Shown: positions 9,131 through 17,358 of the stretch, one piece after another
How the letters are laid out: each line of letters starts with the position of its first letter
Position numbering within the stretch: position 1 is the first letter of the stretch
NCBI RefSeq assembly: GCF_001941485.1
Contig: NZ_CP009247.1
Location: 1,922,001 to 1,986,000 of the forward strand
Origin: Corynebacterium frankenforstense DSM 45800
GTDB taxonomy: Bacteria; Actinomycetota; Actinomycetes; Mycobacteriales; Mycobacteriaceae
Reading direction: 5' to 3'
Length of the DNA stretch: 64,000 nucleotides
Position numbers and translations under genes: made by a program
Notes under the pieces: model-generated
What the model was told of the DNA's origin: nothing
Database searches by the model: none
Seen by the model: only the letters and a program-made list of their open reading frames with translations

Positions 9131-9976
9131 TCAACGCCCGCGCTGCAGCTCCTGCCAGATGTACTCATTGGTGCGCTCCCACAGTGGTTTGACCCAGTCC
9201 TGGAAGCGGCGGTCGGTCAGCGCGACCATGGCGGTGCCGGCGCCGGGCAGGTCAGCGAAGCGCCCGACGGCGGGCACGGCCCACAGGTAGGTGCCGGACA
9301 TGCCGAAGTGCCCGACGGTCTCGCGCGGCATGTCCGGCCCGGTCCAATGGGGCGACTTGCGGTCGGCGATCTCGAAGCCGAGGCCCCACAGGCAGGGCTT
9401 GTGGAAGCCGTAGCCCGGCACCATGCCGTTGAGCTCGGGGAACTGCGGACTGAACGCCTCCTCGAGCGTCTCGGCGGCCAGCAGCCTCGGGTGGGCGAGT
9501 TCCTCGGCGAAGGCGGTCAGGTCCGCGACCGTCGAGACGGCGCCGTGGCCGGCCGAGCCGTGCAGCTCCGTGGCGGACATGCCCAGCGGCTCGAAGACAC
9601 CCTCGGCGAGGTAGTCGGGGAACTCGATGCCGGTCTCCCGCCCCACCGCGTCGGCGAGGATCTCGAAGCCGGCCGAGGAGTAGAGGCGCCGCTCCCCCAC
9701 CGCCCGCTCGGGCTCGGGGTCGCGGAATCCGACGCCGGAGGCGTGCGCGAGCAGGTGACGCACGGTCGAGCCCTCCGGCCCGCAGGGGGTGTCGAGCTCG
9801 AAGACGCCCTCCTCGACGGCCATGAGCACCCCGTAGGCGGACAGCAGCTTGGTCACGCTGGCCAGCTCGAAGACACGGGAGGTGTCACCCGTCTCAGCGA
9901 GCACCGTCTCACCGTCGGTGACGGCGGCGGCGAGGTTGTCGACGGGCCAGTTCTCCAACGGGTGCAGCAGGCTCAT
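9131..9976 (-). CDS. Serine hydrolase of the beta-lactamase / penicillin-binding-protein fold (class C type)
   Basis: A 281-residue cytosolic protein with the beta-lactamase (AmpC/EstB-like) fold. The catalytic SxxK tetrad is SVTK (residues 40-43); LLAHASG (about 75-81) and the Tyr motif RRLYSSAG (Tyr99) follow; the third motif is HFGMSGT (about 227). The Tyr motif reads YSS instead of the usual YxN. There is no signal peptide, which argues against a classical periplasmic beta-lactamase and for an esterase or peptidase. An in-frame ATG at 9985 gives four more residues, but TACGAT (minus strand, 9984-9989) lies 7 nt before the ATG at 9976, so the shorter form is preferred. It is divergent from the MFS exporter gene. 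Confidence 0.8.
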   Translation of the reverse strand: MSLLHPLENWPVDNLAAAVTDGETVLAETGDTSRVFELASVTKLLSAYGVLMAVEEGVFELDTPCGPEGSTVRHLLAHASGVGFRDPEPERAVGERRLYSSAGFEILADAVGRETGIEFPDYLAEGVFEPLGMSATELHGSAGHGAVSTVADLTAFAEELAHPRLLAAETLEEAFSPQFPELNGMVPGYGFHKPCLWGLGFEIADRKSPHWTGPDMPRETVGHFGMSGTYLWAVPAVGRFADLPGAGTAMVALTDRRFQDWVKPLWERTNEYIWQELQRGR

Positions 9977-10026
9977 GGTCACCATCGTAGCGGCGCGTGT
10001 CCCCGCTCACGGGGCGGTGGGCCGCG

Positions 10027-10057
10027 TCGACAACTGTACCGAACGTTTGTTACAGTT
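10027..10057 (+). promoter_or_regulatory. TetR-type operator and promoter of the MFS gene
   Basis: A 26-bp palindrome centred at 10044/10045 (10032-10057): 11 of 13 base pairs match, with arms AACTGTA and TACAGTT and core GAACGTTT. It overlaps a plausible promoter, TCGACA (10027-10032) and TACAGT (10051-10056) spaced by 18 bp. Position and size fit repression by the TetR protein encoded after the MFS gene; the divergent hydrolase, starting at 9976, could be co-regulated. Confidence 0.75.
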
Positions 10058-10111
10058 ACTCGCCGTCAACACATCAACCCGACTCAGAAGGTGAAGTCCC
10101 AGGAGAAGGAA

Positions 10112-11665
10112 ATGACGACCACGAACACCGCGCCGGACGCGATGAACGCGACGACCCCGACGAACACCACGAAGCGCACCACGCCCGCACAGACGACCAC
10201 CCCCGCCCAGCGCTGGGGCTTCCTCGCCGTGATCAGCCTGGGGCTCTTCCTCGTCGGCGCCGACAACTCGATCCTCTACACCGCCCTGCCCGTCCTCCGC
10301 GACGAGCTGCACACCACGGAGCTGCAGGGCCTGTGGATCATCAACGCCTACCCGCTCGTGCTCTCCGGGCTGCTGCTCGGCACCGGCACGCTGGGCGACA
10401 AGATCGGCCACCGGCTGATCTTCCTCATCGGCGTCTCGCTGTTCACGGTCGGCTCACTGGCCGCGGCGTTCTCCCCCTCCGCGTGGTTCCTCATCGCCGC
10501 CCGCGCGGTGCTGGGCCTGGGCGCGGCCGCGATGCTGCCGGCCACCCTGGCGCTGGTGCGCGTGACCTTCCCGGACCCCCGGGAGCGCAACACCGCCATC
10601 GGCATCTGGGGCGCGGTCTCCGTCGTCGGCGCCGCCGCCGGCCCCGTCCTCGGCGGGCTGCTGCTCGAGATGTTCTGGTGGGGCTCGGTCTTCCTGATCA
10701 ACGTGCCCGTGGCCGTCGTGATCATCGTGGCGACCCTGCTGATCGGCCCGCCGAACATGCCGCGCCCGGAGAAGCGCTGGGACGCCGTCTCCTCCGCCTT
10801 CGCCCTGGTCGCCATGGTCGGCCTGGTCATGACGATCAAGGAGTCAGCGAACCCGGCGCGCTCCGGCTGGCTGATCGCCGCGGCCGTCGTCTGCGCCCTG
10901 GTCGGCGGTGCCGCCTTCGCCGTGCGCCAGCGTGCGCTGCGTGCGGCCGGCCGTGAGCCGCTGCTGGAGGCCTCGATCTTCCGCAACCGCATGTTCTCCG
11001 GCGGCGCCGTCGCCGCAGTGGGCGCGATGTTCGCGCTCGCCGGCGCGGAGCTGCTGACCACCCAGCGCTTCCAGATCTCGGCGGACTTCTCCCCGCTCGA
11101 CGCCGGCCTGCTGGTGGCCACCGCCGCCGTCGCGGCGATCCCCGCCTCCGTCATCGGCGGCTCGGTGCTGCACCGCGTGGGCTTCCGCACCCTGATCACC
11201 GGCGGCTTCCTGCTGATGGCCGTCGGTGTCGCCGGCGCCGTGCTCACGATGGGCGACACCCCGCTGTGGGTCTTCGCCGGCTTCCTGGCGGTCACCGGCT
11301 TCGGCGCCGGCAGCGTGATGAGCGTGTCCTCGACCGCCATCGTCGGCTCCGCGCCGTTCTCCCGGGCGGGCATGGCCTCCTCCGTCGAGGCCGTCTCCTA
11401 CGAGTTCGGCAGCCTGCTGGCCGTCTCGGTCCTCGGCTCGCTGATGCCGGCGATCTACGCGCTGCGCGCGCCGGCCGAGGTCGCCCACGACGTCAACCAC
11501 GGCGTGGACCACCCCGTCTTCGCGGAGGCCGCCACCGCCGCCTACGATTCGTCCTACCTGACCGTCCTGAGCCTGTCCGCGGTGATCGCGCTCGTCGCGG
11601 CCGCCGTTACGGCCTGGTGCTTCGCCGGAAACCCGAAGGAGGTCGAGGCCCGTGAGGCCGAGTAA
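10112..11665 (+). CDS. MFS drug-type exporter (DHA2 family)
   Basis: A 517-residue proton-driven multidrug-type exporter of the major facilitator superfamily, 14-helix DHA2 family. After a Thr/Pro-rich cytosolic N-terminus (about 35 residues) the first helix contains the family motif D1-like LVGADNSILYTALP; the motif A-like loop GTLGDKIGHRLIF lies between helices 2 and 3, and AVSVVGAAAGPVLGG is the motif C (antiporter) signature in helix 5. The start ATG at 10112 follows AGGAGAAGGAA; longer upstream reading is opposite the serine hydrolase gene and not coding. The gene overlaps tetR by 14 bp, so both are one transcript. Substrates are unknown; such units often respond to the exported compound. 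Confidence 0.93.
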   Translation: MTTTNTAPDAMNATTPTNTTKRTTPAQTTTPAQRWGFLAVISLGLFLVGADNSILYTALPVLRDELHTTELQGLWIINAYPLVLSGLLLGTGTLGDKIGHRLIFLIGVSLFTVGSLAAAFSPSAWFLIAARAVLGLGAAAMLPATLALVRVTFPDPRERNTAIGIWGAVSVVGAAAGPVLGGLLLEMFWWGSVFLINVPVAVVIIVATLLIGPPNMPRPEKRWDAVSSAFALVAMVGLVMTIKESANPARSGWLIAAAVVCALVGGAAFAVRQRALRAAGREPLLEASIFRNRMFSGGAVAAVGAMFALAGAELLTTQRFQISADFSPLDAGLLVATAAVAAIPASVIGGSVLHRVGFRTLITGGFLLMAVGVAGAVLTMGDTPLWVFAGFLAVTGFGAGSVMSVSSTAIVGSAPFSRAGMASSVEAVSYEFGSLLAVSVLGSLMPAIYALRAPAEVAHDVNHGVDHPVFAEAATAAYDSSYLTVLSLSAVIALVAAAVTAWCFAGNPKEVEAREAE

Positions 11666-12197
11666 GCGCGAGCAGATCCTCGAGACCGCCGTCGAGATGA
11701 TCGACGCCGACGGCCTGGATGCGGTCACCTACGACTCGCTCTCCCAGGCCACCGGGGTGAGCAAGTCCGGGCTGATCTACCACTTCCCGTCGCGCCACGA
11801 GCTGATGCTCGGCGTGCACCGCCATCTCGCCGAGGAGTGGGAGAGAGAGCTTGTCGACGCCGCGGGCGCCCCCGCCGCGGACGTCTCCCCCACCGCGCGG
11901 CTGCGCGCGCTGGTGCTCTCCCTCTCGGGCTCGGCGACACGGGCGGATCTGCTCGTGCAGCTGGACGCGGCGAGCCACCCCGACTTCGAGAACGTCTGGC
12001 GCGAGGTCGACCGCCGCTGGTCGCCGGCGCCCGAGGACGTCGGTTCCGACCCCGCGGTCGACTCCGCCTACCTGGTGCTGCTGGCCGCCGAGGGGCTGTG
12101 GCTGCACGACCACGCCCACCTCTACTCCCTCACCCCGGAGCAGCGGACGTCGCTGACCGAGGCGATCCTCGGGATGATCCCGGAACAGGGCTCCTGA
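11652..12197 (+). CDS. TetR family transcriptional regulator
   Basis: A 181-residue repressor. Residues about 5-50 form the TetR helix-turn-helix (REQILETAVEMI, then LSQATGVSKSGLIYHFPSR), followed by the variable ligand-binding domain with a C-terminal region like the TetR_C_6 group. It begins with GTG inside the end of the MFS gene (14-bp overlap), a strong sign of translational coupling. The obvious target is the 26-bp palindrome at 10032-10057, giving autoregulation and ligand-induced export. The ligand is unknown. Confidence 0.92.
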   Translation: MRPSKREQILETAVEMIDADGLDAVTYDSLSQATGVSKSGLIYHFPSRHELMLGVHRHLAEEWERELVDAAGAPAADVSPTARLRALVLSLSGSATRADLLVQLDAASHPDFENVWREVDRRWSPAPEDVGSDPAVDSAYLVLLAAEGLWLHDHAHLYSLTPEQRTSLTEAILGMIPEQGS

Positions 12198-12238
12198 CCC
12201 CGGGTGCCCCGCCCCTCCCTTTCCCCGCGACACGCACA

Positions 12239-12271
12239 ACCGCCCGCGGGCTCGGGGAGCCCACGGGCGGT
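12239..12271. terminator. Bidirectional terminator between tetR and the lipase gene
   Basis: A stem of 15 positions (12239-12253 with 12257-12271), with one mismatch and a GGG loop, in the 103-bp gap between the convergent tetR and lipase genes. It lacks clear T-runs but is the strongest hairpin in the gap. Confidence 0.7.
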
Positions 12272-12300
12272 GTCGGGGCCGGGAGGTGCCGGCGGGGTGA

Positions 12301-13191
12301 CTAGCGGACGTGGTCCGCGGTGATCTGGGCGATCGCCTCGTTGCCGTTGTCGGACGGGTGGAACGTCATCTGCTGCATCTGACTGTCGAGCACACCGTGG
12401 ACCCAGCGGTTGGGCGTGGGCGCGCAGGTGTCGGTGCCGGCGCGACGGGTCTCGACGTACTCGTAGCCCAGCTCGCCGGCGGCGTCGCGGGCGATGTTGT
12501 CCAGCTTGTTGAGGAAGCCGGTGGCGTTGGTGGGCACGGGCGCGGCGATGTTCGGGGTGCCCAGCTCCGGCGGGACGTCGGCGTTGATCAGGCAGACCTC
12601 GCCGCGGTCGTTGCCCACGGCCGGGTAGCCGACGAAGAGGGTCCGCGCGTTCGGGGCGTGGTGGCGGATCGTGTTCAGCGGCCCGCGCATGCGGTTGACG
12701 AACTCCTGGTAGTTCAGGAAGTCCCCGCCGTTGGTGACGCCGAAGTCGCGGCGGTCCGCCAGCGCCAGGTTCCAGCCCTCGGCGCCGCCGACGGTGATGG
12801 TGACCAGGCGGGTGTTGTCGCCGAGCTGGCCGCGGGCGGCGGCGCGGTCGGCGGTGAAGCCCAGACCGGGGCCGGCCATGCCGTTGATGCTCACGCCGTT
12901 GCAGGCCGCGTTGGCGGTGCTCATACCGAGCTTGTTACCGAGGCGCACCGGGTAGGCGTCGGCGCCCTGGCCGCAGCGGTCGGGCTGCGTGAAGCCGGCG
13001 AGCTGCTCGCCGATGGTCGGGTTGGCCGCGTAGGAGTCGCCGAAAGCGACGTAGCCCACGCCGCCCGGGGCCGCGGAGGCCGTCGGCGCGGCCGCCAGGG
13101 CCCCGGCGGCCGCCATCAGGCCCGCCGCGGTCGCGGCGAACGCGCGGCGCATGCCGCCACGGCGCTTCTTCTGGTCAACGGTCTTTCGCAT
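12301..13191 (-). CDS. Secreted SGNH/GDSL-type lipase or esterase
   Basis: A 296-residue exported hydrolase. A basic N-region (MRKTVDQKKRRGGMRR) and hydrophobic core end at PTASA-APGG, a signal peptidase I site near residue 41. The mature part begins with the block I motif VAFGDSYAANP (catalytic Ser). The block III region reads VGGAEGWN instead of the usual GGND, and the block V region TFHPSDNGNEA provides the catalytic His. Cysteine pairs suggest disulfides, as in actinobacterial SGNH lipases. The ATG at 13191 is preferred because GAGGTGG lies 4-5 nt upstream; a further upstream ATG at 13260 would push the signal peptide inward. It stands alone between tetR and tRNA-Met. Confidence 0.88.
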   Translation of the reverse strand: MRKTVDQKKRRGGMRRAFAATAAGLMAAAGALAAAPTASAAPGGVGYVAFGDSYAANPTIGEQLAGFTQPDRCGQGADAYPVRLGNKLGMSTANAACNGVSINGMAGPGLGFTADRAAARGQLGDNTRLVTITVGGAEGWNLALADRRDFGVTNGGDFLNYQEFVNRMRGPLNTIRHHAPNARTLFVGYPAVGNDRGEVCLINADVPPELGTPNIAAPVPTNATGFLNKLDNIARDAAGELGYEYVETRRAGTDTCAPTPNRWVHGVLDSQMQQMTFHPSDNGNEAIAQITADHVR

Positions 13192-13363
13192 CTGCCACCT
13201 CGTCGTCTCGTGCTGGTGACCGCTCCCCGGACGCACCTGGGCGCCAGCTGGAGCGGACATGGGTCACGCCTCTATTTCGGCTGAGACGGTCACAACGTTA
13301 ACACGTGCCACGCGAAGATCACAGAGGAAAACAATTTCCCCGTCATGGACGGGGGACATGAAG

Positions 13364-13440
13364 TGGTGGGGCCAGCGGGGCTCGAACCCGCGACCGACAG
13401 ATTATGAGTCTGATGCTCTGACCGACTGAGCTATAGCCCC
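13364..13440 (-). tRNA. tRNA-Met (CAT)
   Basis: Cloverleaf on the minus strand: acceptor GGGGCTA pairs with TGGCCCC, anticodon loop CTCATAA gives anticodon CAT, the T arm contains GGTTCGAGCC, and CCA is encoded (13364-13366). The anticodon stem has a U-U at its outer pair. It is read as elongator tRNA-Met; a tRNA-Ile with lysidine (also CAT) cannot be fully excluded by eye. It is not an initiator, since the acceptor's first pair is matched (G-C). Confidence 0.9.
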
Positions 13441-13487
13441 GCGGGCAGTATATCGGCGCCGCCCCGCGGCCCGGAAAACGACCGGCA

Positions 13488-13504
13488 CCTGAAACTCCGG
13501 TGAA
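13488..13504 (+). promoter_or_regulatory. 11-bp direct repeat upstream of the first phoD gene
   Basis: CCTGAA (13488-13493) and GGTGAA (13499-13504) repeat with an 11-bp period, on the other strand TTCACC and TTCAGG. A matching pair with identical downstream spacing to a CCCCGGTTG block lies before the second phoD gene (15270-15286). An 11-bp period is typical of OmpR/PhoB-family response regulators, and TTCACC is like the Pho box of Streptomyces. Confidence 0.5.
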
Positions 13505-13567
13505 TCCTCGCCCAACTTCCGCCGCCCCGGTTGCAGTGCCCCGGGACCGGGGCGATGGTGTGCAGAC

Positions 13568-15274
13568 GTGAGCCACGCACCGCGCCCGCTGCCCCGCCGC
13601 CGCTTCCTGCAGTCGGCGGCGATCACGGGCACCGGCATCGCCTGTGCGCTGGGCGCGGGGAAGATGGCCGTCGAAGCCGACGCGGTCCGCGGCGGGGCGA
13701 GCCCGCGCCCGCTCGAGGTCGACATCCCCGCCGACGTCCCCTTCGCCCACGGCGTGGCCTCGGGCGACCCGCTGGCGGACTCGGTCATTCTCTGGACCCG
13801 GGTCACCCCCTCCGTCGAGGCCCTGCCCGGCTCCGGGGTCGGCGTCCCGGTCACCGTCGCCTGGCAGGTCTCCGAGGACGAGGACTTCACCCGCGTCGTC
13901 GCCGCCGGCACCGCGCACACCTCGGCCGCCGTCGACCACACCGTCCACGTCGACGCGCGGGGCCTGGCCCCGGCGCGCGTGTACTACTACCGCTTCATCA
14001 TCGACGACGGCGCGTTCGCCGGCGCGGTCAGCCCGACGGGACGTACGTGGACCGCGCCGTCCCCCGGCGCGCCGCTCGACTCGCTGCGCCTGGCGGTGGC
14101 CTCCTGCGCGAACTGGGAGTCCGGCTTCTTCAGCGCCTACCGCGACATGGCCGAGCGGGCGCGCGGGGGCGAGATCGACGTGGTGGTCTTCCTCGGCGAC
14201 TACATCTACGAGTTCGCCCGCGGCGACTACCCGGGCAAGACGGGGGTGACCCGGCACCACGAGCCGGCCGAGGAGCTGACGGACCTCACCGCCTACCGCA
14301 TCCGGCACGGCCACTACCGCACGGACCCGGACCTGCGCGCCGCGCACGCGGCCTGCCCGTGGGTGGTGGTCTGGGACGACCACGAGCTGGCCAACGACGC
14401 CTGGCGCGACGGCGCGGACGCGCACCACGAGGGGGCGCACGGGCCGTGGCCCGAGCGTCGGGACGCTGCGATGCAGGCCTACTTCGAGTGGCTGCCCATC
14501 CGGGCGACCAGCCCCTCGCGGGAGGGCCACCTCTACCGCAGCCTGACCTTCGGCGACCTGGTCGAGCTGACGATGATGGACCTGCGCACCTACCGCGACC
14601 AGCCGCCCGGCTACCGGGGTCTGGCGGCCGCCCGCGAGGAGGCCACGATGCTCGGCGCCGAGCAGTTCGACTGGGTGCGCGGGGTGCTGGACCGTTCGCA
14701 CACGCGCTGGAACGTCATGGGCAACTCGGTGATGATCGCCCCGCTCGACCTGGCGGAGGTGCGCCGCGACGACGCGACGGCCGTGGTCGCGGAGTTCCTC
14801 GGGGCCCGCTCGGCCGCGGGTGTGCCGATGAACCTGGACCAGTGGGACGGCTACGCCGCCGAGCGCGACCGTCTGCTGCGCGAGCTGGCCGAGGACCACA
14901 CCCCGGTGCTCTTCCTGACCGGCGACATCCACTCTGAGTGGGCGAACTCGATCACCTGCGAGGGCCGGGAGATCGGCGCCGAGCTGGTCTGCTCCTCCGT
15001 CTCCGCGCCCAACGTCGACGACAAGCTGCGCATGCCGGCGCACTCTCCGTTCTCGCGCGCGGCCGAGGCCCGGCTGCGCGCAGCGAACCCCGACGTGCGC
15101 CACGTCGACCTCGACTCCCACGGCTACGCGGTCGCCACGATCACCCCGGAGGCCGTGGCGATGACCTGGCTGCGCGTCGACAACGTGGAGGCCCCGGGCT
15201 CCCCGGTCAACCCCGGGATGTCCCTGACTTGGCGTCCTGACCTTGGTTTTCTACCGGGAATGACCCCGCAGTGA
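13568..15274 (+). CDS. phoD: Tat-exported alkaline phosphatase D (PhoD)
   Basis: A 568-residue secreted phosphodiesterase/phosphomonoesterase of the PhoD family (metallophosphoesterase fold, Fe/Ca dependent). The N-terminus PRRRFLQSAA is a twin-arginine signal. The PhoD N-terminal domain holds FAHGVASGDPLADSVILWTR (residues about 59-78); the catalytic domain has FLGDYIYE (about 207), VVVWDDHELAND (about 267) and FLTGDIHSEW (about 448), which carry metal ligands. It scavenges phosphate from organic phosphates outside the cell. GTG start follows no strong Shine-Dalgarno. A closely related copy follows 74 bp downstream; both share an upstream repeat that may bind a phosphate-starvation regulator. 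Confidence 0.95.
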   Translation: MSHAPRPLPRRRFLQSAAITGTGIACALGAGKMAVEADAVRGGASPRPLEVDIPADVPFAHGVASGDPLADSVILWTRVTPSVEALPGSGVGVPVTVAWQVSEDEDFTRVVAAGTAHTSAAVDHTVHVDARGLAPARVYYYRFIIDDGAFAGAVSPTGRTWTAPSPGAPLDSLRLAVASCANWESGFFSAYRDMAERARGGEIDVVVFLGDYIYEFARGDYPGKTGVTRHHEPAEELTDLTAYRIRHGHYRTDPDLRAAHAACPWVVVWDDHELANDAWRDGADAHHEGAHGPWPERRDAAMQAYFEWLPIRATSPSREGHLYRSLTFGDLVELTMMDLRTYRDQPPGYRGLAAAREEATMLGAEQFDWVRGVLDRSHTRWNVMGNSVMIAPLDLAEVRRDDATAVVAEFLGARSAAGVPMNLDQWDGYAAERDRLLRELAEDHTPVLFLTGDIHSEWANSITCEGREIGAELVCSSVSAPNVDDKLRMPAHSPFSRAAEARLRAANPDVRHVDLDSHGYAVATITPEAVAMTWLRVDNVEAPGSPVNPGMSLTWRPDLGFLPGMTPQ

Positions 15275-15286
15275 AATCCCGGTGAA
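15270..15286 (+). promoter_or_regulatory. 11-bp direct repeat upstream of the second phoD gene
   Basis: AGTGAA (15270-15275) and GGTGAA (15281-15286), period 11 bp, overlapping the stop codon of the first phoD gene. GGTGAA lies 26 bp before CCCCGGTTG in both phoD upstream regions, so about 45 bp of control region is conserved between the copies. Confidence 0.5.
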
Positions 15287-15348
15287 TTCTTTCTTCACCT
15301 GTTCCGCCCCGGTTGAGGGGCTCCCCCGGCGGGCCCACGATGAGCTGC

Positions 15349-17036
15349 ATGTCGCAGTATTCCCGTCGTAAATTCCTGTCCGCCTCCGCCGTCGCCGCAG
15401 GTGTCGGTGTGGTCGGTCAGGCCACCCCGCTCACGCCCAGAGCTCCGGCAGCTCCGTCGACGAGTTCTTCGGTTCCTCCCAGAAGCTCGAGCCCACCGAG
15501 AACCCCGGCGTCGAGATCCCGTTCGGCCACGGTGTCGCCTCGGGCGACCCGACCGACTCCGCCGTCATCCTCTGGACGCGCGTGACCCCGACCCCGGAGG
15601 CCCTGCCCGGCTCCGGCGTGGGCGACCCGGTCACCGTCGAGTGGACCGTGGCCCGCGACGAGGAGCTCTCCGACGTCGTCGCCACCGGCACCGCGGAGAC
15701 CTCGGCGGCCATCGACCACACCGTCCACGTCGACGCCACCGGGCTGGAGCCGGACACGGTCTACTTCTACGGCTTCCGGGTCGCCGACGGCGAGCACGCC
15801 GGCAAGACCAGCCCCGTCGGGCGCACCTGGACCGCCCCGGCCGCCGGGACGAAGACCGAGCGGCTCAACGCCGTGGTCGCCTCCTGCGCGAACTGGGAGT
15901 CGGGCTTCTTCAGCGCCTACCGCGACATCTCCGCCCGGGCGCGCGCCGGTGAGATCGACCTGGTCATCTTCCTGGGCGACTACATCTACGAGTACGGCCG
16001 CGGCGAGTACGTGGGCAAGCGCGGCGCGGTGCGCAACCACGAGCCGGCCCACGAGATCCTCGACCTGGCCGACTACCGCATCCGCTACGGCACCTACCGC
16101 ACCGACGCCGACCTCCAGGCCGCGCACGGCGCCTGCCCGTGGGTCGTCGTCTGGGACGACCACGAGGTGGCCAACAACGCCTGGCGCGACGGCGCGGAGA
16201 ACCACACCGAGGGCGCCGAGGGCCGCTGGGTCGCGCGTCAGCAGGCCGCGATGCAGGCCTACTACGAGTGGCTGCCGATCCGCGCGACGAGCCCGTCCGC
16301 CGGCGGCAAGCTCTACCGCAAGCTCGCCTTCGGCGACCTGGTGGACCTGACGATGATGGATCTGCGCACCTACCGCGACGAGGAGCAGAGCTTCGGCGAC
16401 TGGATCTCCGGCGACCTCAACGAGACGATGATGGGCTCCGAGCAGTTCGGCTGGGTCGCCGAGCAGGCCCGCGGCTCGAAGGCGCGGTGGCTGGTGATGG
16501 GCAACTCCATCATGTTCAGCCCGATGACGCTGCTGGGGCTGCGCGACAACCCGGACACCTCCTCGGTGGCGGACTTCCTCTCGGGCCGGACCGGGGACGG
16601 CCTGCCGCTCAACGGCGACCAGTGGGACGGCTACTCGGCCGAGCGCGACCGGCTGCTCGACGTGCTCGACGGCATCGACCCCAACATCCTGTTCGTCACC
16701 GGCGACATCCACTCCGAGTGGGCCCACTCCGTGCGCCACGACGGCCACGAGATCGGCGCGGAGCTGATCTGCTCGTCGATCTCGGCGCCCAACGTCGACG
16801 AGATGCTCAAGCTGCCGGTGGACAACGCGCTGTCCCACGCGGCCGAGTCCGTGCTGCGCCACGAGAACCCGCACATCCAGCACGTCGACCTCGACGCGCA
16901 CGGCTACGCGCTGGCGGAGATCACCCCGGACCACGTCGACATGTCCTGGATGCGCGTGGCCGACCTCAACTCCCCCGACTCGGCCGTCGACGAGGCGCTG
17001 CGCATGCGCTTCACCCCCGGTCACGGCTGGTCCTGA
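15349..17036 (+). pseudogene. phoD: Second PhoD phosphatase gene with a -1 frameshift in the signal peptide
   Basis: Tandem paralogue of the preceding phoD. The ATG at 15349 opens a Tat signal (SRRKFLSASAVAAG) ending GQATP; from there the frame continues to a nonsense Pro/Ser-rich tail, while the sequence of a normal mature PhoD, beginning with the cleavage-like AHAQSSGSS, is in a different frame from 15429 on. One base is missing near 15427-15428, in ACCCCG. The rest (VEIPFGHGVASGDP, FLGDYIYEYGRG, VVVWDDHEVANN, FVTGDIHSEW, and a normal C-terminus) is intact with no stops. This is either a recent natural mutation, a phase-variable C-run, or an assembly error. A start at the internal ATG-like codon near 15582 would make a leaderless cytosolic fragment lacking domain 1, so export needs the frame to be restored. 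Confidence 0.8.
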
Positions 17037-17124
17037 CGAGCCCCGAATAACGTCTCTGCCTGCTGATTTGCCCGCCTTTCGAGCCAACGTCTATAGTAAC
17101 TCTCCGTTGCCGAGAGCAACGTGA

Positions 17125-17197
17125 TCCCCTATAGCTCAGCTGGCAGAGCGTTCGACTGTTAATCGAAAGGTCACTGGTTCGAGCCCAGTTGGGGGAG
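17125..17197 (+). tRNA. tRNA-Asn (GTT)
   Basis: Acceptor TCCCCTA pairs with TGGGGGA (one G-U pair), D arm AGCTCAGCTGGCAGAGC, anticodon stem TTCGA/TCGAA around CTGTTAA (anticodon GTT), T arm with GGTTCGAGCC, discriminator G. CCA is not encoded. A strong intrinsic terminator follows 9 bp downstream. Confidence 0.95.
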
Positions 17198-17206
17198 CTC
17201 ACGAAG

Positions 17207-17248
17207 AAGCCCGGCCGCCTGTTCCCGAACAGGCGGCCGGGCTTTTTA
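17207..17248 (+). terminator. Intrinsic terminator of tRNA-Asn
   Basis: A perfect 17-bp stem (17207-17223 with 17228-17244), CCCG loop, then a run of T. The best Rho-independent terminator in the window; it ends the tRNA-Asn transcript. Confidence 0.93.
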
Positions 17249-17296
17249 TTTGCCGATTCGGAAACACAGACTCTATCCAGGAACCGCACAGTGGGT

Positions 17297-17340
17297 TATA
17301 ATGTAAGAAATATTTATATTCCAGGCATACTCCGGCCTGG
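17297..17340 (+). promoter_or_regulatory. Promoter and leader hairpin of the excalibur gene
   Basis: TATAAT, a consensus -10 hexamer, is at 17297-17302 in an unusually AT-rich stretch; the -35 region is not clear. The leader then has a small stem, CCAGGC (17321-17326) with GCCTGG (17335-17340), just before the ribosome site AAAGGAAA. Confidence 0.55.
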
Positions 17341-17358
17341 CCTCCGGAAAGGAAACCG

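Noticed and set aside
9068..10111. N-terminal extension of the MFS exporter
   Set aside because: It lies opposite the serine hydrolase gene, has no membrane or family character, and crosses the TetR operator; the ATG at 10112 has a good ribosome site.
17249..17358. AT-rich stretch after tRNA-Asn as an att site or integrated element
   Set aside because: The tRNA 3' end is not repeated downstream in the window and there is no integrase gene; the stretch is explained by a terminator and a consensus -10 promoter.
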